A DNA stretch of 37,843 nucleotides. Source: Shewanella inventionis. GTDB taxonomy: Bacteria; Pseudomonadota; Gammaproteobacteria; Enterobacterales; Shewanellaceae. The notes beneath the pieces were generated by a model, which made no database searches, was not told the origin of the DNA, and saw nothing but the letters and a program-made list of their open reading frames with translations. The stretch covers positions 1 to 37,843 of the forward strand of contig NZ_BMII01000039.1 of the NCBI RefSeq assembly GCF_014641855.1, written 5' to 3'. The first letter of the stretch is position 1. Every line of letters starts with the position of its first letter. The translations under genes were made by a program, and so were the position numbers. Positions 1-8,010 of this stretch are shown here, in pieces.

Positions 1-49
1 GCCACTGTTCAAAGTTAGCGAGGGTGTTAAGGAGTTTATCTGGCATCAT
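1..49 (-). CDS. N-terminal fragment of an unidentified protein (partial)
   Basis: An open frame on the minus strand starts with two consecutive ATG codons at 49-44 and runs off the left edge of the window after 16 codons (MMPDKLLNTLANFEQW). No good Shine-Dalgarno sequence is visible upstream of the ATG, so the start is uncertain. The product cannot be recognised from so few residues. It points the same way as the sugar kinase to its right, but a terminator hairpin lies between them, so it is probably a separate transcription unit. Confidence 0.3.
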   Translation of the reverse strand, partial: MMPDKLLNTLANFEQW

Positions 50-517
50 TGTGACCGGGTTGATTTAGTTACAATGATTAAATCAGGTTAATTGAAATAA
101 GTTGAGCTACGCTGCCGTAAGCTCACCCAGATATACGATTTACCCACTTTAACTTCATCCCGCTCATCCCTGTTGACATATAAACACTTGTAGCAATATA
201 CCCAATTTTTAGGCAAAAAAAAGCCTTACTGGGGAGGAGTAAGGCGATAAATAAAATGGGAGATTGTACCGATGCAAAGTCACACTTGTGAGTTCAATCA
301 ATTACGATACAAATTGTGTTAGACGCAAGCATCATAAACATCAATGATGACATACGCATGACAGTTATAGGGGTTCGGCTAAAAACGTTTTACTCTTTGT
401 TGAATGATTCTTTGCAAATAAAGAGTTGCTTAGATGACTAGTCAATTCGCCTCAATTAAATCGTTTTCAATTCGAACAAAATTCAATCAGCAAAGAGCAA
501 CAGCCCTAGGGCCTAGG
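50..517. other. Intergenic region with one terminator, no gene seen
   Basis: This 468-bp stretch holds the terminator hairpin of the kinase gene (215-245) and a short double AvrII-like palindrome (CCTAGG G CCTAGG, 505-517) directly after the kinase stop codon. The rest is AT-rich with stops in all frames and presumably carries the promoter of the partial gene at the left edge. I see no RNA gene or further conserved element in it. Confidence 0.5.
215..245 (-). terminator. Rho-independent terminator downstream of the PfkB kinase
   Basis: A perfect 8-bp stem, GCCTTACT (223-230) and AGTAAGGC (238-245), surrounds a 7-nt loop. Read on the minus strand it is followed by eight T (215-222), the classic intrinsic terminator pattern. 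It lies about 270 bp downstream of the kinase stop codon, so that transcript would have a long 3' tail. Confidence 0.75.
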
Positions 518-1363
518 TTACAACAAATAGTTTTTCAAGGCGTCACCAGGAATAGAGCTTTGCGTTGCCACTGCAAATGATGCCCATAATGCGCCTTCAT
601 GCATCGCATCTGTAATTGGCATTTTATGGCATAAACCATGTATAACACCTGCGGCATACGCATCGCCTGCACCTGTGGTGTCAACAACTTCGGCATACAC
701 AGCTGGTACATGTTGCTGCTCTTGAGCACTATATACAATCGCACCTTTATCACCGTCGGTCACAATAAAGTGCTGCAATGCATTACCCGCAATGGTTTGA
801 GCAAACTGCCACGGCGTTTGGTTACAACGGCCTTGCATATCTGTAATTGAGGCTATTAATACATGGCATGGCCGCGGGCGTTGATCTTTAGCAAGCTGCG
901 CAACAACCAGGCAATTAGGATTATGGTTCATGGCGTCTTGCGCCCATAACTCAGCACCATTAGCAGATGAGTTGATATAAAACGCATCCCATTGCAGCCA
1001 ATCTGGTGCTGCGGGTAATTCAAAGATCGGCCGTTGAGGTCTAATAATGGTTCGCTCGCCATCTGGGGTCATCACCAGTAGCATTTCGCAAGTATTACCA
1101 CTAAAACGATGAACTAGGCGACAATCTAAACCTAAAGTGCTCGCTTTTGCCAAAATCCAATCGCCAATATCATCACTGCCGACTTCGCTCACTAACGACA
1201 CATTATGTTTAGCCCACACCAAACCTAAGCCGGTGTTTGCCCCACCGCCACCTAGACGTAAGCCACCATCTTGATAATGAAACCTACCACCGGTTTGTAA
1301 AGGTTTATCTAAACGTAAAATACGGTCACAGTTGATATTGGCAAGCAATAGAATATTAGCCAT
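518..1363 (-). CDS. PfkB/ribokinase-family carbohydrate kinase
   Basis: A 281-aa cytoplasmic sugar (or nucleoside) kinase that phosphorylates a hydroxyl group using ATP. The N-terminal PfkB signature is seen around residues 37-60 (GGGGANTGLG followed by VSEVGSDDIG). The C-terminal signature DTTGAGDAYAAG is at 228-239, with Asp234 the expected catalytic base and the GAG segment the anion hole. The length is normal to slightly short for the family. I chose the ATG at 1363 because GGAAAGA lies just upstream. An in-frame ATG at 1384 would add seven residues (MDAWKDP) and has no better ribosome site. The substrate cannot be read from the sequence: no transporter or pathway gene sits beside it. It is monocistronic, followed by a terminator at 215-245. 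Confidence 0.85.
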   Translation of the reverse strand: MANILLLANINCDRILRLDKPLQTGGRFHYQDGGLRLGGGGANTGLGLVWAKHNVSLVSEVGSDDIGDWILAKASTLGLDCRLVHRFSGNTCEMLLVMTPDGERTIIRPQRPIFELPAAPDWLQWDAFYINSSANGAELWAQDAMNHNPNCLVVAQLAKDQRPRPCHVLIASITDMQGRCNQTPWQFAQTIAGNALQHFIVTDGDKGAIVYSAQEQQHVPAVYAEVVDTTGAGDAYAAGVIHGLCHKMPITDAMHEGALWASFAVATQSSIPGDALKNYLL

Positions 1364-1438
1364 TGGGTCTTTCCAAGCATCCATTCGATTGGATAAGCTT
1401 ACGTGAATTTACCTATATCTGCATCTAGCGATTGTCAC

Positions 1439-1469
1439 AAAAACGTCAACCTTGAAATACAGGTTGGCG
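1439..1469 (-). terminator. Rho-independent terminator of the HemN-like gene
   Basis: CGtCAACCT (1444-1452) pairs with AGGTTGgCG (1461-1469) around an 8-nt loop, with one mismatch or G-T pair. On the minus strand the hairpin is followed by five T (1439-1443). It sits 32 bp beyond the stop codon of the radical SAM gene. Confidence 0.6.
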
Positions 1470-1500
1470 TATCTTGCAGCAATACGCGCAAAACCAAAGG

Positions 1501-2838
1501 CTACATGTCTAAATCGGTTAATGGTTGACGTAATTGAGCGCGAACATTGTCCATGCCAGAGTAAAACTCTTTCATCATTAACAGGCCTAACATTTTCCCG
1601 TTGTCGGTCACAATCAGTTCATCTGGATTGAGTGGGTCATTTTTCAGCGCCCCCATGGCTTTCATTGACGCCATTTCTTTAAATAAGGCAGTGTCTAAAT
1701 TAACGTTAAAGGTATCGCGGAAATACTGGCGAGATAAACGTCCAGAGAACATACCCAGTAAAAAACGATATTGCATGACTTCTTTTAATTGGTATTTTTT
1801 CTGCTGCTCAACGGCCATACGCCCCTGCGCAATACGCTGTTGATATTTTTTAAGCGAAAAAGTATTCACGTATAAAGTGTCATTTAAGAAACTAAATGAA
1901 CCCGACCCCACACCAAGGTATTCATCATAATCAATCACGTATTCATCAAACCCTTCATTATCGGTTTTACCGAACGCCCATGCAGACAGTTGGTTATACT
2001 GGCCTGTTAAACTATTTAAAATTTGACGGTACTGATTAACCATTTCACCATGAGGCGCGGCCAACGTCCCTTTCACGCTTTTACGCGTTTGGTGAGTAAT
2101 CATCAGTGGATAAGTGGTAATTTGGCGCGGGTCGAGCTTAGATGCCATGTCAAGGTCGGCTTGAATAATGTCAGCACTTTGACCTTTAAAACCAAAAATT
2201 AAATCAACGTTGATAATCGGGAATAACTCTTTTGCCGCCATAATACGATCGAATGTTTGTTGTCCCGATCCAAACTTATCGAAGCGGTCAGTCATTTTTA
2301 AAATGCCGTCATCGAAACTTTGAACACCGATCGACATTCTGTCGACCAATCCTTTTAATTGCTTAAACTCAGGGTTTGCCAAGTGTTGAGGATCAGACTC
2401 GCAAGACACTTCTTTAATGCCTGGAAACAGGGTTTTAGCATGCTCAATTGTTCTAGCTAATTCGTCTTCAAGCACGGTTGTCGTGCCACCGCCGATGTAC
2501 ATAGACTCAAATTGATAACCTAACTCTTTTGCCATCTGCATTTCTTTACGCAGTGCAACAAAATACTCGCGCGCTTTATCTTCACGAAACAAAAACCGAT
2601 GAAAAGTACAAAACGAGCACAAGGTATGGCAAAACGGAATATGGGCGTACAACATGTACTTTTTGCCTTCAACAGGCTTAGGCATGCGGTCGGTCGAAAT
2701 AGTGTCAAGTCGCAAATTTTTATCTACATAATATTGCATCACCCGTTCCATTGAACTGATCATCCAATTGGGCACGGTAATATTGGCCTGGTAAGGTTTA
2801 ATCAACTCCTGGCTGACTGATTGAATAATAGTAGACAT
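1501..2838 (-). CDS. HemN-like radical SAM protein, substrate unknown
   Basis: A 445-aa radical SAM enzyme of the oxygen-independent coproporphyrinogen oxidase-like group. The AHIPFCHTLCSFC stretch gives the 4Fe-4S/SAM motif CxxxCxxC at Cys70, Cys74 and Cys77. It is followed by the family's GGGTTTVLEDEL glycine-rich motif (near 118-129) and an SIGVQSFDDGIL motif. HemN-type C-terminal helices follow. It differs from the true hemN at 29296-30672: it lacks the fourth Cys (CxxxCxxCxC) and the N-terminal RYTSYPTA motif, so it is probably not the coproporphyrinogen dehydrogenase. HutW/ChuW-type haem-utilisation enzymes and HemW are other relatives to consider. The ATG at 2838 is preferred over the upstream in-frame start at 2907 because AGGA precedes it at a good distance and the upstream 23 residues look non-coding. 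It is a single gene with its own terminator. Confidence 0.75.
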   Translation of the reverse strand: MSTIIQSVSQELIKPYQANITVPNWMISSMERVMQYYVDKNLRLDTISTDRMPKPVEGKKYMLYAHIPFCHTLCSFCTFHRFLFREDKAREYFVALRKEMQMAKELGYQFESMYIGGGTTTVLEDELARTIEHAKTLFPGIKEVSCESDPQHLANPEFKQLKGLVDRMSIGVQSFDDGILKMTDRFDKFGSGQQTFDRIMAAKELFPIINVDLIFGFKGQSADIIQADLDMASKLDPRQITTYPLMITHQTRKSVKGTLAAPHGEMVNQYRQILNSLTGQYNQLSAWAFGKTDNEGFDEYVIDYDEYLGVGSGSFSFLNDTLYVNTFSLKKYQQRIAQGRMAVEQQKKYQLKEVMQYRFLLGMFSGRLSRQYFRDTFNVNLDTALFKEMASMKAMGALKNDPLNPDELIVTDNGKMLGLLMMKEFYSGMDNVRAQLRQPLTDLDM

Positions 2839-3342
2839 AAAAAATCCTAACGAAATGAAGCCCTGAGAGCAAAACCATTGATAACAAGGTATTAAATACA
2901 AAAGCAATAGGCGGTAAAAATATCACTTTAGCGGTAGCTAAAATGTGAGGTAACTAGTAGTTATAAAAACTAACACAGCTCAAAAAGGACATTTGTTAAG
3001 CAGAACATGTTTTAGACACTGCTGTTGTGAACCAAGTCTAAAACATGGATGCGTCAAAGATAACGAATTGAAAGGTAATTATTTATACCATTTCCATTAA
3101 TTATGTGACCAATCAGAGTCGCTCAGACTGTTCAGTTTGAGGCGCATTGTTGAAATAATGGTTATTCCCTTCTAAGGCAATGCAACAAAGAAATGGACTG
3201 TCTGAGCGTCTCCTGCAAGGCGGGTTTCTGTGCCTTCTATGCTGCTTAATAGTATTTTGACGTACGACTGCATGGATGCAGGAGGTAGAGCAACGCAGGA
3301 GCAGTTGCCGAGAGCAACTATGCCTACAATCCTATTACTTGC
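2839..3342. other. Intergenic region largely filled by a palindromic repeat
   Basis: This 504-bp gap between the radical SAM gene and the ASCH gene contains the promoter of the radical SAM gene in its left part (2839-3084, no clear consensus box seen). From 3085 onward it holds most of a nested inverted-repeat element, described separately. No protein-coding gene is supported in it. Confidence 0.6.
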
Positions 3343-3395
3343 CTAGAAGGCACAGAATTCCCGCTGAATGACCAGATAATTAGTGGAATTGGTAT
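3085..3395. repeat. 311-bp nested palindromic repeat (MITE-like)
   Basis: The outer ends are imperfect 20-bp inverted repeats (3085-3104 and 3376-3395, 18 of 20 matching, each beginning ATACCA on its outward strand). Inside are two further inverted pairs. CGCTCAGAC (3120-3128) pairs with GTCTGAGCG (3200-3208), with partial pairing continuing inward. TTCTGTGCCTTCTA (3226-3239) pairs perfectly with its complement at 3344-3357, extended by a flanking GCGGG/CCCGC. No transposase is encoded and no clear target duplication is seen. This architecture fits a non-autonomous mobile element or a large REP-like intergenic repeat. Its right end overlaps the 3' end of the ASCH gene. Confidence 0.65.
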
Positions 3396-3732
3396 TAGAA
3401 CTGATGCCCGCATCAATTAGCGAAAAGGAAATCAAAAATAGACATTGCTGATCAGGATATACCTGTTGAATAAGGTGCTTTAACTCATCTAAAGGTAAGC
3501 TTTCTTGAGCGGCATGAAACTCATTGATATCGTCAAAGGCCAATGGCTCGACAGACAAAATGAGGATGTCGCAAACCTTGATATGGCTTTCAAGGGTATA
3601 AACCTCAACTTGAGTACCCGGCTGGTAATGACTTTCGCTAACATCACGGATAGTAATCGTCTTTTTCCCTGATGCCACTAAGGGTGTTAAAAACTCAAAA
3701 AAAGTGATTTTTGTAGGTGCATCTGCAGCCAT
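3343..3732 (-). CDS. yqfB: ASCH-domain protein, YqfB-like N4-acetylcytidine amidohydrolase
   Basis: A 129-aa protein whose first ~106 residues match the small ASCH-domain enzyme YqfB of E. coli (103 aa), known to hydrolyse N4-acetylcytidine to cytidine. The core GKKTITIRDVSESH is at 22-35, and the residues corresponding to the E. coli catalytic Lys21, Thr24 and Glu74 are present as Lys24, Thr27 and Glu77. The family normally ends at the last strand (LFLISFSL, 98-105). Here the frame continues about 23 residues, and residues 113-129 plus the stop codon are encoded inside the repeat element at 3085-3395. The C-terminal tail is therefore most likely an acquired, non-native extension. The start ATG at 3732 lacks a strong ribosome site. 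The AraC-family gene upstream is in the same direction with a 37-bp gap. Confidence 0.75.
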   Translation of the reverse strand: MAADAPTKITFFEFLTPLVASGKKTITIRDVSESHYQPGTQVEVYTLESHIKVCDILILSVEPLAFDDINEFHAAQESLPLDELKHLIQQVYPDQQCLFLISFSLIDAGISSNTNSTNYLVIQREFCAF

Positions 3733-3769
3733 AGTAAAGCCTTAATTAATATCGCAATATAAAGTCACA

Positions 3770-4639
3770 TTATAACCGAGCAAATTCGCCAGGACTTTGC
3801 TCAAAATAGCGTTTAAATTCACGGCTAAATTGTGCCGTACTTTCATAGCCTACCTGAATAGATACCTCTTTCACTTTCATTTTCTGTAATTGCAGTAATT
3901 CTCTGGCTTTATTTAAGCGGATTTTTTTAACATATTGTATTGGCGTTGACGAGGTCACCTCTTTGAAACAGCGATGAAACGCTGAGGGACTCATATTCAC
4001 AAGGCCCGCTAATGTATCAACCTCAACAGACTCACCATAGTGCTTATGAATATAACTCAGTGCTTTTTCAACCCGAGATAGACGAGTGTGACTTAACGAC
4101 AAGGCATACAGGGGGGCGGCATTGGGTGAGTCGAGTAATCGATAAAGCAACTCTAGCACAAGTGCCTCGCCCATCACTTGAGCCTCTAGGGGTGACTGCA
4201 AAGCCTGCAATAATCGAATAACACTACAATCCATGTCTTCGGTGCTGTCGGCAATAAAAAAACCACTTTGGCGAGATTCATTTAAGTCTTTTGGAATTTG
4301 ATGATGCTCGTCCATTAACCTAACGATGTAATTTAACTGCACCAGGTTAATATCAACCATCAAAACCAACACAGGCTCTTCAATACTGGCAAAGGTTTCG
4401 CATTCTACTGGAAGCGGCACTGTCATCACTAAAGAATGCTGGCGGTCGTAATCAAAGGTTTGATCCTCTATGTACACACGCTTTTTACCCTGACCAACAA
4501 TCAGCACGCCCTGGGAATAACACAGTGGACCCCGTGAGGCGTATTGTGAACCGCGAAAAACACGCACACCTGATAGGTAGGTATCGTTAACCCCTTCTTT
4601 TGGTGCTAACTGCGCCATTAACTTAGCAATCTCGTTCAT
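3770..4639 (-). CDS. yqhC: AraC-family transcriptional regulator, YqhC-like
   Basis: A 289-aa regulator with an AraC-type N-terminal effector domain (about residues 20-160, including GVLIVGQGKKRVYI). The C-terminal double helix-turn-helix domain covers about 185-289: LAGLVNMSPSAFHRCFKEV is the first HTH, and VKEVSIQVGYESTAQFSREFKRYF is the second HTH and signature. It is divergent from yqhD, matching the E. coli pair in which YqhC activates yqhD in response to aldehydes. By context it probably does the same here. AGGTGG lies just upstream of the ATG at 4639. The assignment as YqhC ortholog rests on domain type and neighbourhood, not on sequence identity I could measure. Confidence 0.75.
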   Translation of the reverse strand: MNEIAKLMAQLAPKEGVNDTYLSGVRVFRGSQYASRGPLCYSQGVLIVGQGKKRVYIEDQTFDYDRQHSLVMTVPLPVECETFASIEEPVLVLMVDINLVQLNYIVRLMDEHHQIPKDLNESRQSGFFIADSTEDMDCSVIRLLQALQSPLEAQVMGEALVLELLYRLLDSPNAAPLYALSLSHTRLSRVEKALSYIHKHYGESVEVDTLAGLVNMSPSAFHRCFKEVTSSTPIQYVKKIRLNKARELLQLQKMKVKEVSIQVGYESTAQFSREFKRYFEQSPGEFARL

Positions 4640-4921
4640 CGTACCACCTTGATCATATTCACTACACCGCCCGCTAAAAGCAATGTTACCAAAAAAGCAG
4701 TAAAAGGCATTATATTTATAAAATAAACCGCATTTTTAAACAAAAAAGGCAGGAATGCGCATGAATGAGACAGTTATGTGTATGTTTATTTTGACTCAAG
4801 AGGCTAATATAGACACATGATTTTTCCGTGCTGTTTACGTCACGTTTAACACCTAATGTTAAAGAGATTGGCTTAACCGCAATATGTTCTTGTTTTATCG
4901 CAAAACCAAAAGGCGCCAAAT
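4640..4921. promoter_or_regulatory. Divergent promoter region between the AraC regulator and yqhD
   Basis: This 282-bp AT-rich spacer separates divergent genes and must hold both promoters and the regulator's binding sites. A TTGACT box (4791-4796) is followed by TAATAT only 8 bp later, so this pair is not a normal promoter. No convincing -35/-10 pair or direct-repeat operator could be fixed by eye. Confidence 0.35.
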
Positions 4922-6085
4922 ATGCTTAATTTTAACTATCGTAACCCTACTCATGTTGTTTTTGGTAAAGACCGCATCGCAGAGCTAGATCAACTTGTAC
5001 CCGCAAATGCCAGAGTATTAATTACTTACGGCGGTGGTAGCGTGCAGCGTTTCGGTACGCTTGATAAAGTCAAAGCGGCATTAGGTAACCGCACAGTATT
5101 TGAATTTGGCGGCATTGAAGCCAACCCTAAATACGACACATTGATTAAAGCTGTTGAGGTTGCACGTAAAGAAAATATCGATTTTTTACTTGCTGTCGGC
5201 GGTGGTTCAGTCATGGACGGCACTAAATTTATCGCGCTCGCCACTCAGTTCGACGGTGACACAACAAGCTTGCTACACCACGGCTTTAACCCTGTTCCTG
5301 TGGCTAACGACAAAGTGATTCCGCTTGGTGTGATTGCCACATTGCCAGCGACCGGCTCAGAAATGAATGCCTTTGCAGTTGTGAGCTATCAAGGCGGAAA
5401 ATTTCCAGTAAACCACCCTTGCGCCTACCCAACATTTGCCATGCTAGACCCAGAACTAACCTTCAGCTTACCCCAAATTCAGGTGGCGAATGGTGTGGTT
5501 GATGCATTTGTGCATGTGCTTGAACAATATGCAACTTACCCTGTTGATGCTCGTGTACAAGACCGTATGGCTGAAGGTATTTTACGCACATTAATTGAAG
5601 TTGGCCCTGTCACAGTCGCAGAGCCAACCAACTATGATGCTCGAGCAAACTTAATGTGGAGTGCAACATCTGCCTTAAATGGCATGATTGGCACAGGTGT
5701 ACCGCTCGATTGGTCAACTCACATGATTGGCCACGAGCTAACGGCCCTATTTGATATTGACCATGCACAAACACTCGCGGTGATATTGCCGTCACTATGG
5801 CGCGTGCTAAAAGAGCAAAAACACGCAAAATTAGTACAGTATGCTGAGCGCGTGTGGGATATTACCGAAGGTGATGAAGCAAGCCGCGTAGACCAGGCTA
5901 TTGATAAGACCGAAGCCTTCTTTAAGCAAGTAGGTTTACCAGTGCGCTTACGTGACCATGGTGTAACTCAAGCGCAACTATCTCAAGTTGTTGACGCATT
6001 AGAAGCCCACGGCATGACAGCATTATCTGAAAGCGGCAAAGTTGATTTAGCCACCAGCCGTAAAATTTTAGATATGGCGTGGTAA
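4922..6085 (+). CDS. yqhD: NADPH-dependent iron-type alcohol dehydrogenase / aldehyde reductase YqhD
   Basis: A 387-aa group III (Fe/Zn) alcohol dehydrogenase, the same length as E. coli YqhD and alike along its whole length as recalled. It reduces a broad range of short-chain aldehydes with NADPH and serves in aldehyde detoxification. The nucleotide-binding GGGS motifs are at 37-40 and 93-96, and TLPATGSE is at 140-147. The metal ligands Asp194, His198, His267 and His281 fall at the same positions as in E. coli YqhD. A weak AAGG precedes the ATG. It is monocistronic, ending in a strong hairpin terminator at 6099-6129, and is divergent from a YqhC-like activator. Confidence 0.93.
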   Translation: MLNFNYRNPTHVVFGKDRIAELDQLVPANARVLITYGGGSVQRFGTLDKVKAALGNRTVFEFGGIEANPKYDTLIKAVEVARKENIDFLLAVGGGSVMDGTKFIALATQFDGDTTSLLHHGFNPVPVANDKVIPLGVIATLPATGSEMNAFAVVSYQGGKFPVNHPCAYPTFAMLDPELTFSLPQIQVANGVVDAFVHVLEQYATYPVDARVQDRMAEGILRTLIEVGPVTVAEPTNYDARANLMWSATSALNGMIGTGVPLDWSTHMIGHELTALFDIDHAQTLAVILPSLWRVLKEQKHAKLVQYAERVWDITEGDEASRVDQAIDKTEAFFKQVGLPVRLRDHGVTQAQLSQVVDALEAHGMTALSESGKVDLATSRKILDMAW

Positions 6086-6089
6086 ATAA

Positions 6090-6137
6090 AAAACACATCG
6101 GGTTAGGTGGCAAATCACCACCTAACCCGTTGTTTTA
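6090..6137. terminator. Bidirectional terminator between yqhD and rhtA
   Basis: A perfect 12-bp stem, CGGGTTAGGTGG (6099-6110) and CCACCTAACCCG (6118-6129), encloses a 7-nt loop. T-rich sequence follows on both strands. It can end both yqhD (plus) and the convergent rhtA-like gene (minus). Confidence 0.85.
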
Positions 6138-6238
6138 GCGTTCAATTAATATTTGAACGTTATCCATAGCACCCTAAAACCTAACCATTCATATCTGCAC
6201 GCTAATTGACATAATGCAAGGCTCTTTAGCCTATCTAT

Positions 6239-7108
6239 TCATACCCCCATCTCAACGGCTTTTTTAGGGGTAAAGCTACTGCCTATTGACGCAATAATCA
6301 CTAAACCAATTGCGGCCCACTGCAGTACTGTTAGTTGCTCACTTAAAATCACAAATCCAGCCAATGCAGCAATTGCAGGCTCTAAACTCATCAATACACT
6401 AAAGGCTTGAGTCGGCATATTACGTAGCGCTACCATTTCTAATGAATAGGGCAACGCACTCGATAACACCGCCACTAATAATCCTAGAGGTAATACTTCC
6501 CAGCTAATTAATGCTAACCCCTGACTCACCGCGCCAACAGGCACCAAGACCACTGCGGCCACCGTCATCCCAAGCGCCACGGTAATACCACCAGATGCTT
6601 GCTTGCCTGTACGAGTGCCAAATAATATATAGCCGGCCCAACATGCTCCTGCACCCAATGCCATCAAGGCACCTAAAATATCAAGCCCTTGCGCACTTGA
6701 TAAACTTGGCATCAACAGCAAAATACCCGTAATAGCACAGGCAACCCAAAACAAATCACTTTTTCGTTTGGAGCTAAATAAGGCAACGGCCAGAGGGCCG
6801 GTAAACTCAAGCGCAACGGCAATCCCTAAAGGAATGCGCTCAATCGAGAGATAGAATAAAATATTCATCCCACCTAAGCACAGACCATAAATAATAATAC
6901 TCTGCCAATCCCGTCCCTTAGGCAAAGCACGCCAAGGGCGAAACACTAACCACAAAACAGCTGCGGCAAAACCTAAACGCAGTGCTGTGGTGCCTTCAGG
7001 CCCAATAATCGGGAAAAGTTGTTTCGCTAGTGAAGCACCCGACTGGATAGTGACCATTGCGAGTAAAACACTACCAATAGCGGTTAGTAGTACACGATTG
7101 ATTTGCAT
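6239..7108 (-). CDS. rhtA: EamA-family exporter, RhtA-like (threonine/homoserine efflux)
   Basis: A 289-aa inner-membrane protein with about ten transmembrane helices in two EamA (DMT) repeats. Several stretches match E. coli RhtA as I recall it: IQSGASLAKQLFP (21-33), GGMNILFYLSIE and PLGIAVALEFTGPLAVALFSS (around 85-115), and ALGAGACWAGYI. RhtA exports homoserine and threonine by proton antiport. Substrate specificity in this organism is inferred. AGG at 8 bp supports the ATG at 7108. The gene stands alone and converges with yqhD. Confidence 0.85.
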   Translation of the reverse strand: MQINRVLLTAIGSVLLAMVTIQSGASLAKQLFPIIGPEGTTALRLGFAAAVLWLVFRPWRALPKGRDWQSIIIYGLCLGGMNILFYLSIERIPLGIAVALEFTGPLAVALFSSKRKSDLFWVACAITGILLLMPSLSSAQGLDILGALMALGAGACWAGYILFGTRTGKQASGGITVALGMTVAAVVLVPVGAVSQGLALISWEVLPLGLLVAVLSSALPYSLEMVALRNMPTQAFSVLMSLEPAIAALAGFVILSEQLTVLQWAAIGLVIIASIGSSFTPKKAVEMGV

Positions 7109-7236
7109 AGATTAAACCTAAAAATAAACGCTCAGTGGGGGCATTCTACCTGAGCAAACGAAAACCCGGCAGCATTAAATCATTACATGTAAAGAAGTCA
7201 TACCTTTGATATGCCATCGCATTAACGTGCATAAAA

Positions 7237-7671
7237 TTAGAGCGTTTTAACAAACTCTATTTTACTGTTCTCAATTGTTCCATTATTTTCATAACCACAA
7301 ATTTGATAACCACTTGAAATAAGCATGTGTAACATATTGGGAAATTGGTTCATGGATTTAACTTTAAGCACGTTAAACCCATGCGCAATAGCCCAAGCCT
7401 CTTGCTGTTGGCGCAATTGCGAAGCCACTTTCATCTTTCGATGCGCTGGTATAACGCCACCTAACCAGCTATAAAATTCAGTATCGTTAAGCGAGTAGCC
7501 TATCTTAAAACCTATCGGTCTGGCATTGTGGGTCGCCACTAAAATCAAACTCTGTTTACCTGCCAATCTCGCAACGATGTCGGCTTCAGAGGTGAGATGG
7601 CTAAACTCAGGTATTAACGAAAGTACCGCCACGATATCACCTACCTGCCCCTTAACAAATTGGTATTCCAT
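7237..7671 (-). CDS. GNAT-family N-acetyltransferase
   Basis: A 144-aa single-domain GNAT protein that would transfer an acetyl group from acetyl-CoA to an amine. The central GGVIPAHRKMKVASQLRQQQ stretch (about 72-91) corresponds to motif A, the Q/RxxGxG/A-type CoA pyrophosphate loop, although the loop reads RKMKVA and is degenerate. The preceding strand (FYSWLGGVI) and following helix fit the fold. AGGAG lies 9 bp before the ATG at 7671. The acceptor substrate cannot be inferred. It is in the same direction as rhtA with a 128-bp gap, so co-transcription is possible but not shown. Confidence 0.75.
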   Translation of the reverse strand: MEYQFVKGQVGDIVAVLSLIPEFSHLTSEADIVARLAGKQSLILVATHNARPIGFKIGYSLNDTEFYSWLGGVIPAHRKMKVASQLRQQQEAWAIAHGFNVLKVKSMNQFPNMLHMLISSGYQICGYENNGTIENSKIEFVKTL

Positions 7672-8010
7672 TATGCCGCACTCCTATTTTGTACTTTCAG
7701 TTTAATAACACTTACGATCACAACGTTGCCATATCCATAAGAGCCTCTGTGCCCATCACCAACAAACCTATTAACTGCGGGCAAACATCATCACTCGCAA
7801 CCATAAGCCAAATATTAGGGTCTGTTGGTCTTTCAAGGTTATTTTTGCAGCAATAATACTTGTTTGATAAAAAGGTATAAAAAACACCTTATTCGTTAGC
7901 CAATAAGGTGTTTTGTTCATAACATGCTTTTGTTGCTCATTACAAATTAGGCTGCACGTTAGGTCATTTCATCAAACAATATAAGGGTGATGTCGCTTAA
8001 ATCGTACGGC
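7672..8010. other. Intergenic region with one terminator
   Basis: This 339-bp gap holds the hairpin terminator of the hydrolase gene (7881-7914) and the promoter region of the GNAT gene. A minus-strand frame is open for about 62 codons (about 7905 to 7718) but has no ribosome site and no recognisable product. I see no other feature. Confidence 0.5.
7881..7914. terminator. Symmetrical hairpin terminator downstream of the hydrolase
   Basis: AAAACACCTTATT (7881-7893) pairs perfectly with AATAAGGTGTTTT (7902-7914) around an 8-nt loop. The A and T runs make it work in either direction. It lies about 100 bp past the hydrolase stop codon. It closely resembles the terminator at 10534-10567, which has the same AACACCTT core. 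Confidence 0.8.

Noticed and set aside
505..517. Double CCTAGG palindrome after the kinase gene
   Set aside because: Short, no T-run, and nothing to tie it to a known site; likely chance.
4791..4810. TTGACT and TAATAT as a yqhD promoter
   Set aside because: The spacing is 8 bp instead of about 17, so they cannot act as a -35/-10 pair.
7718..7905. About 62 codons of open minus-strand frame upstream of the GNAT gene, ending in a Leu/Met-rich stretch
   Set aside because: No ribosome site, first ATG leaves only 28 codons, and no recognisable product. A run this long is not unusual by chance at this base composition.
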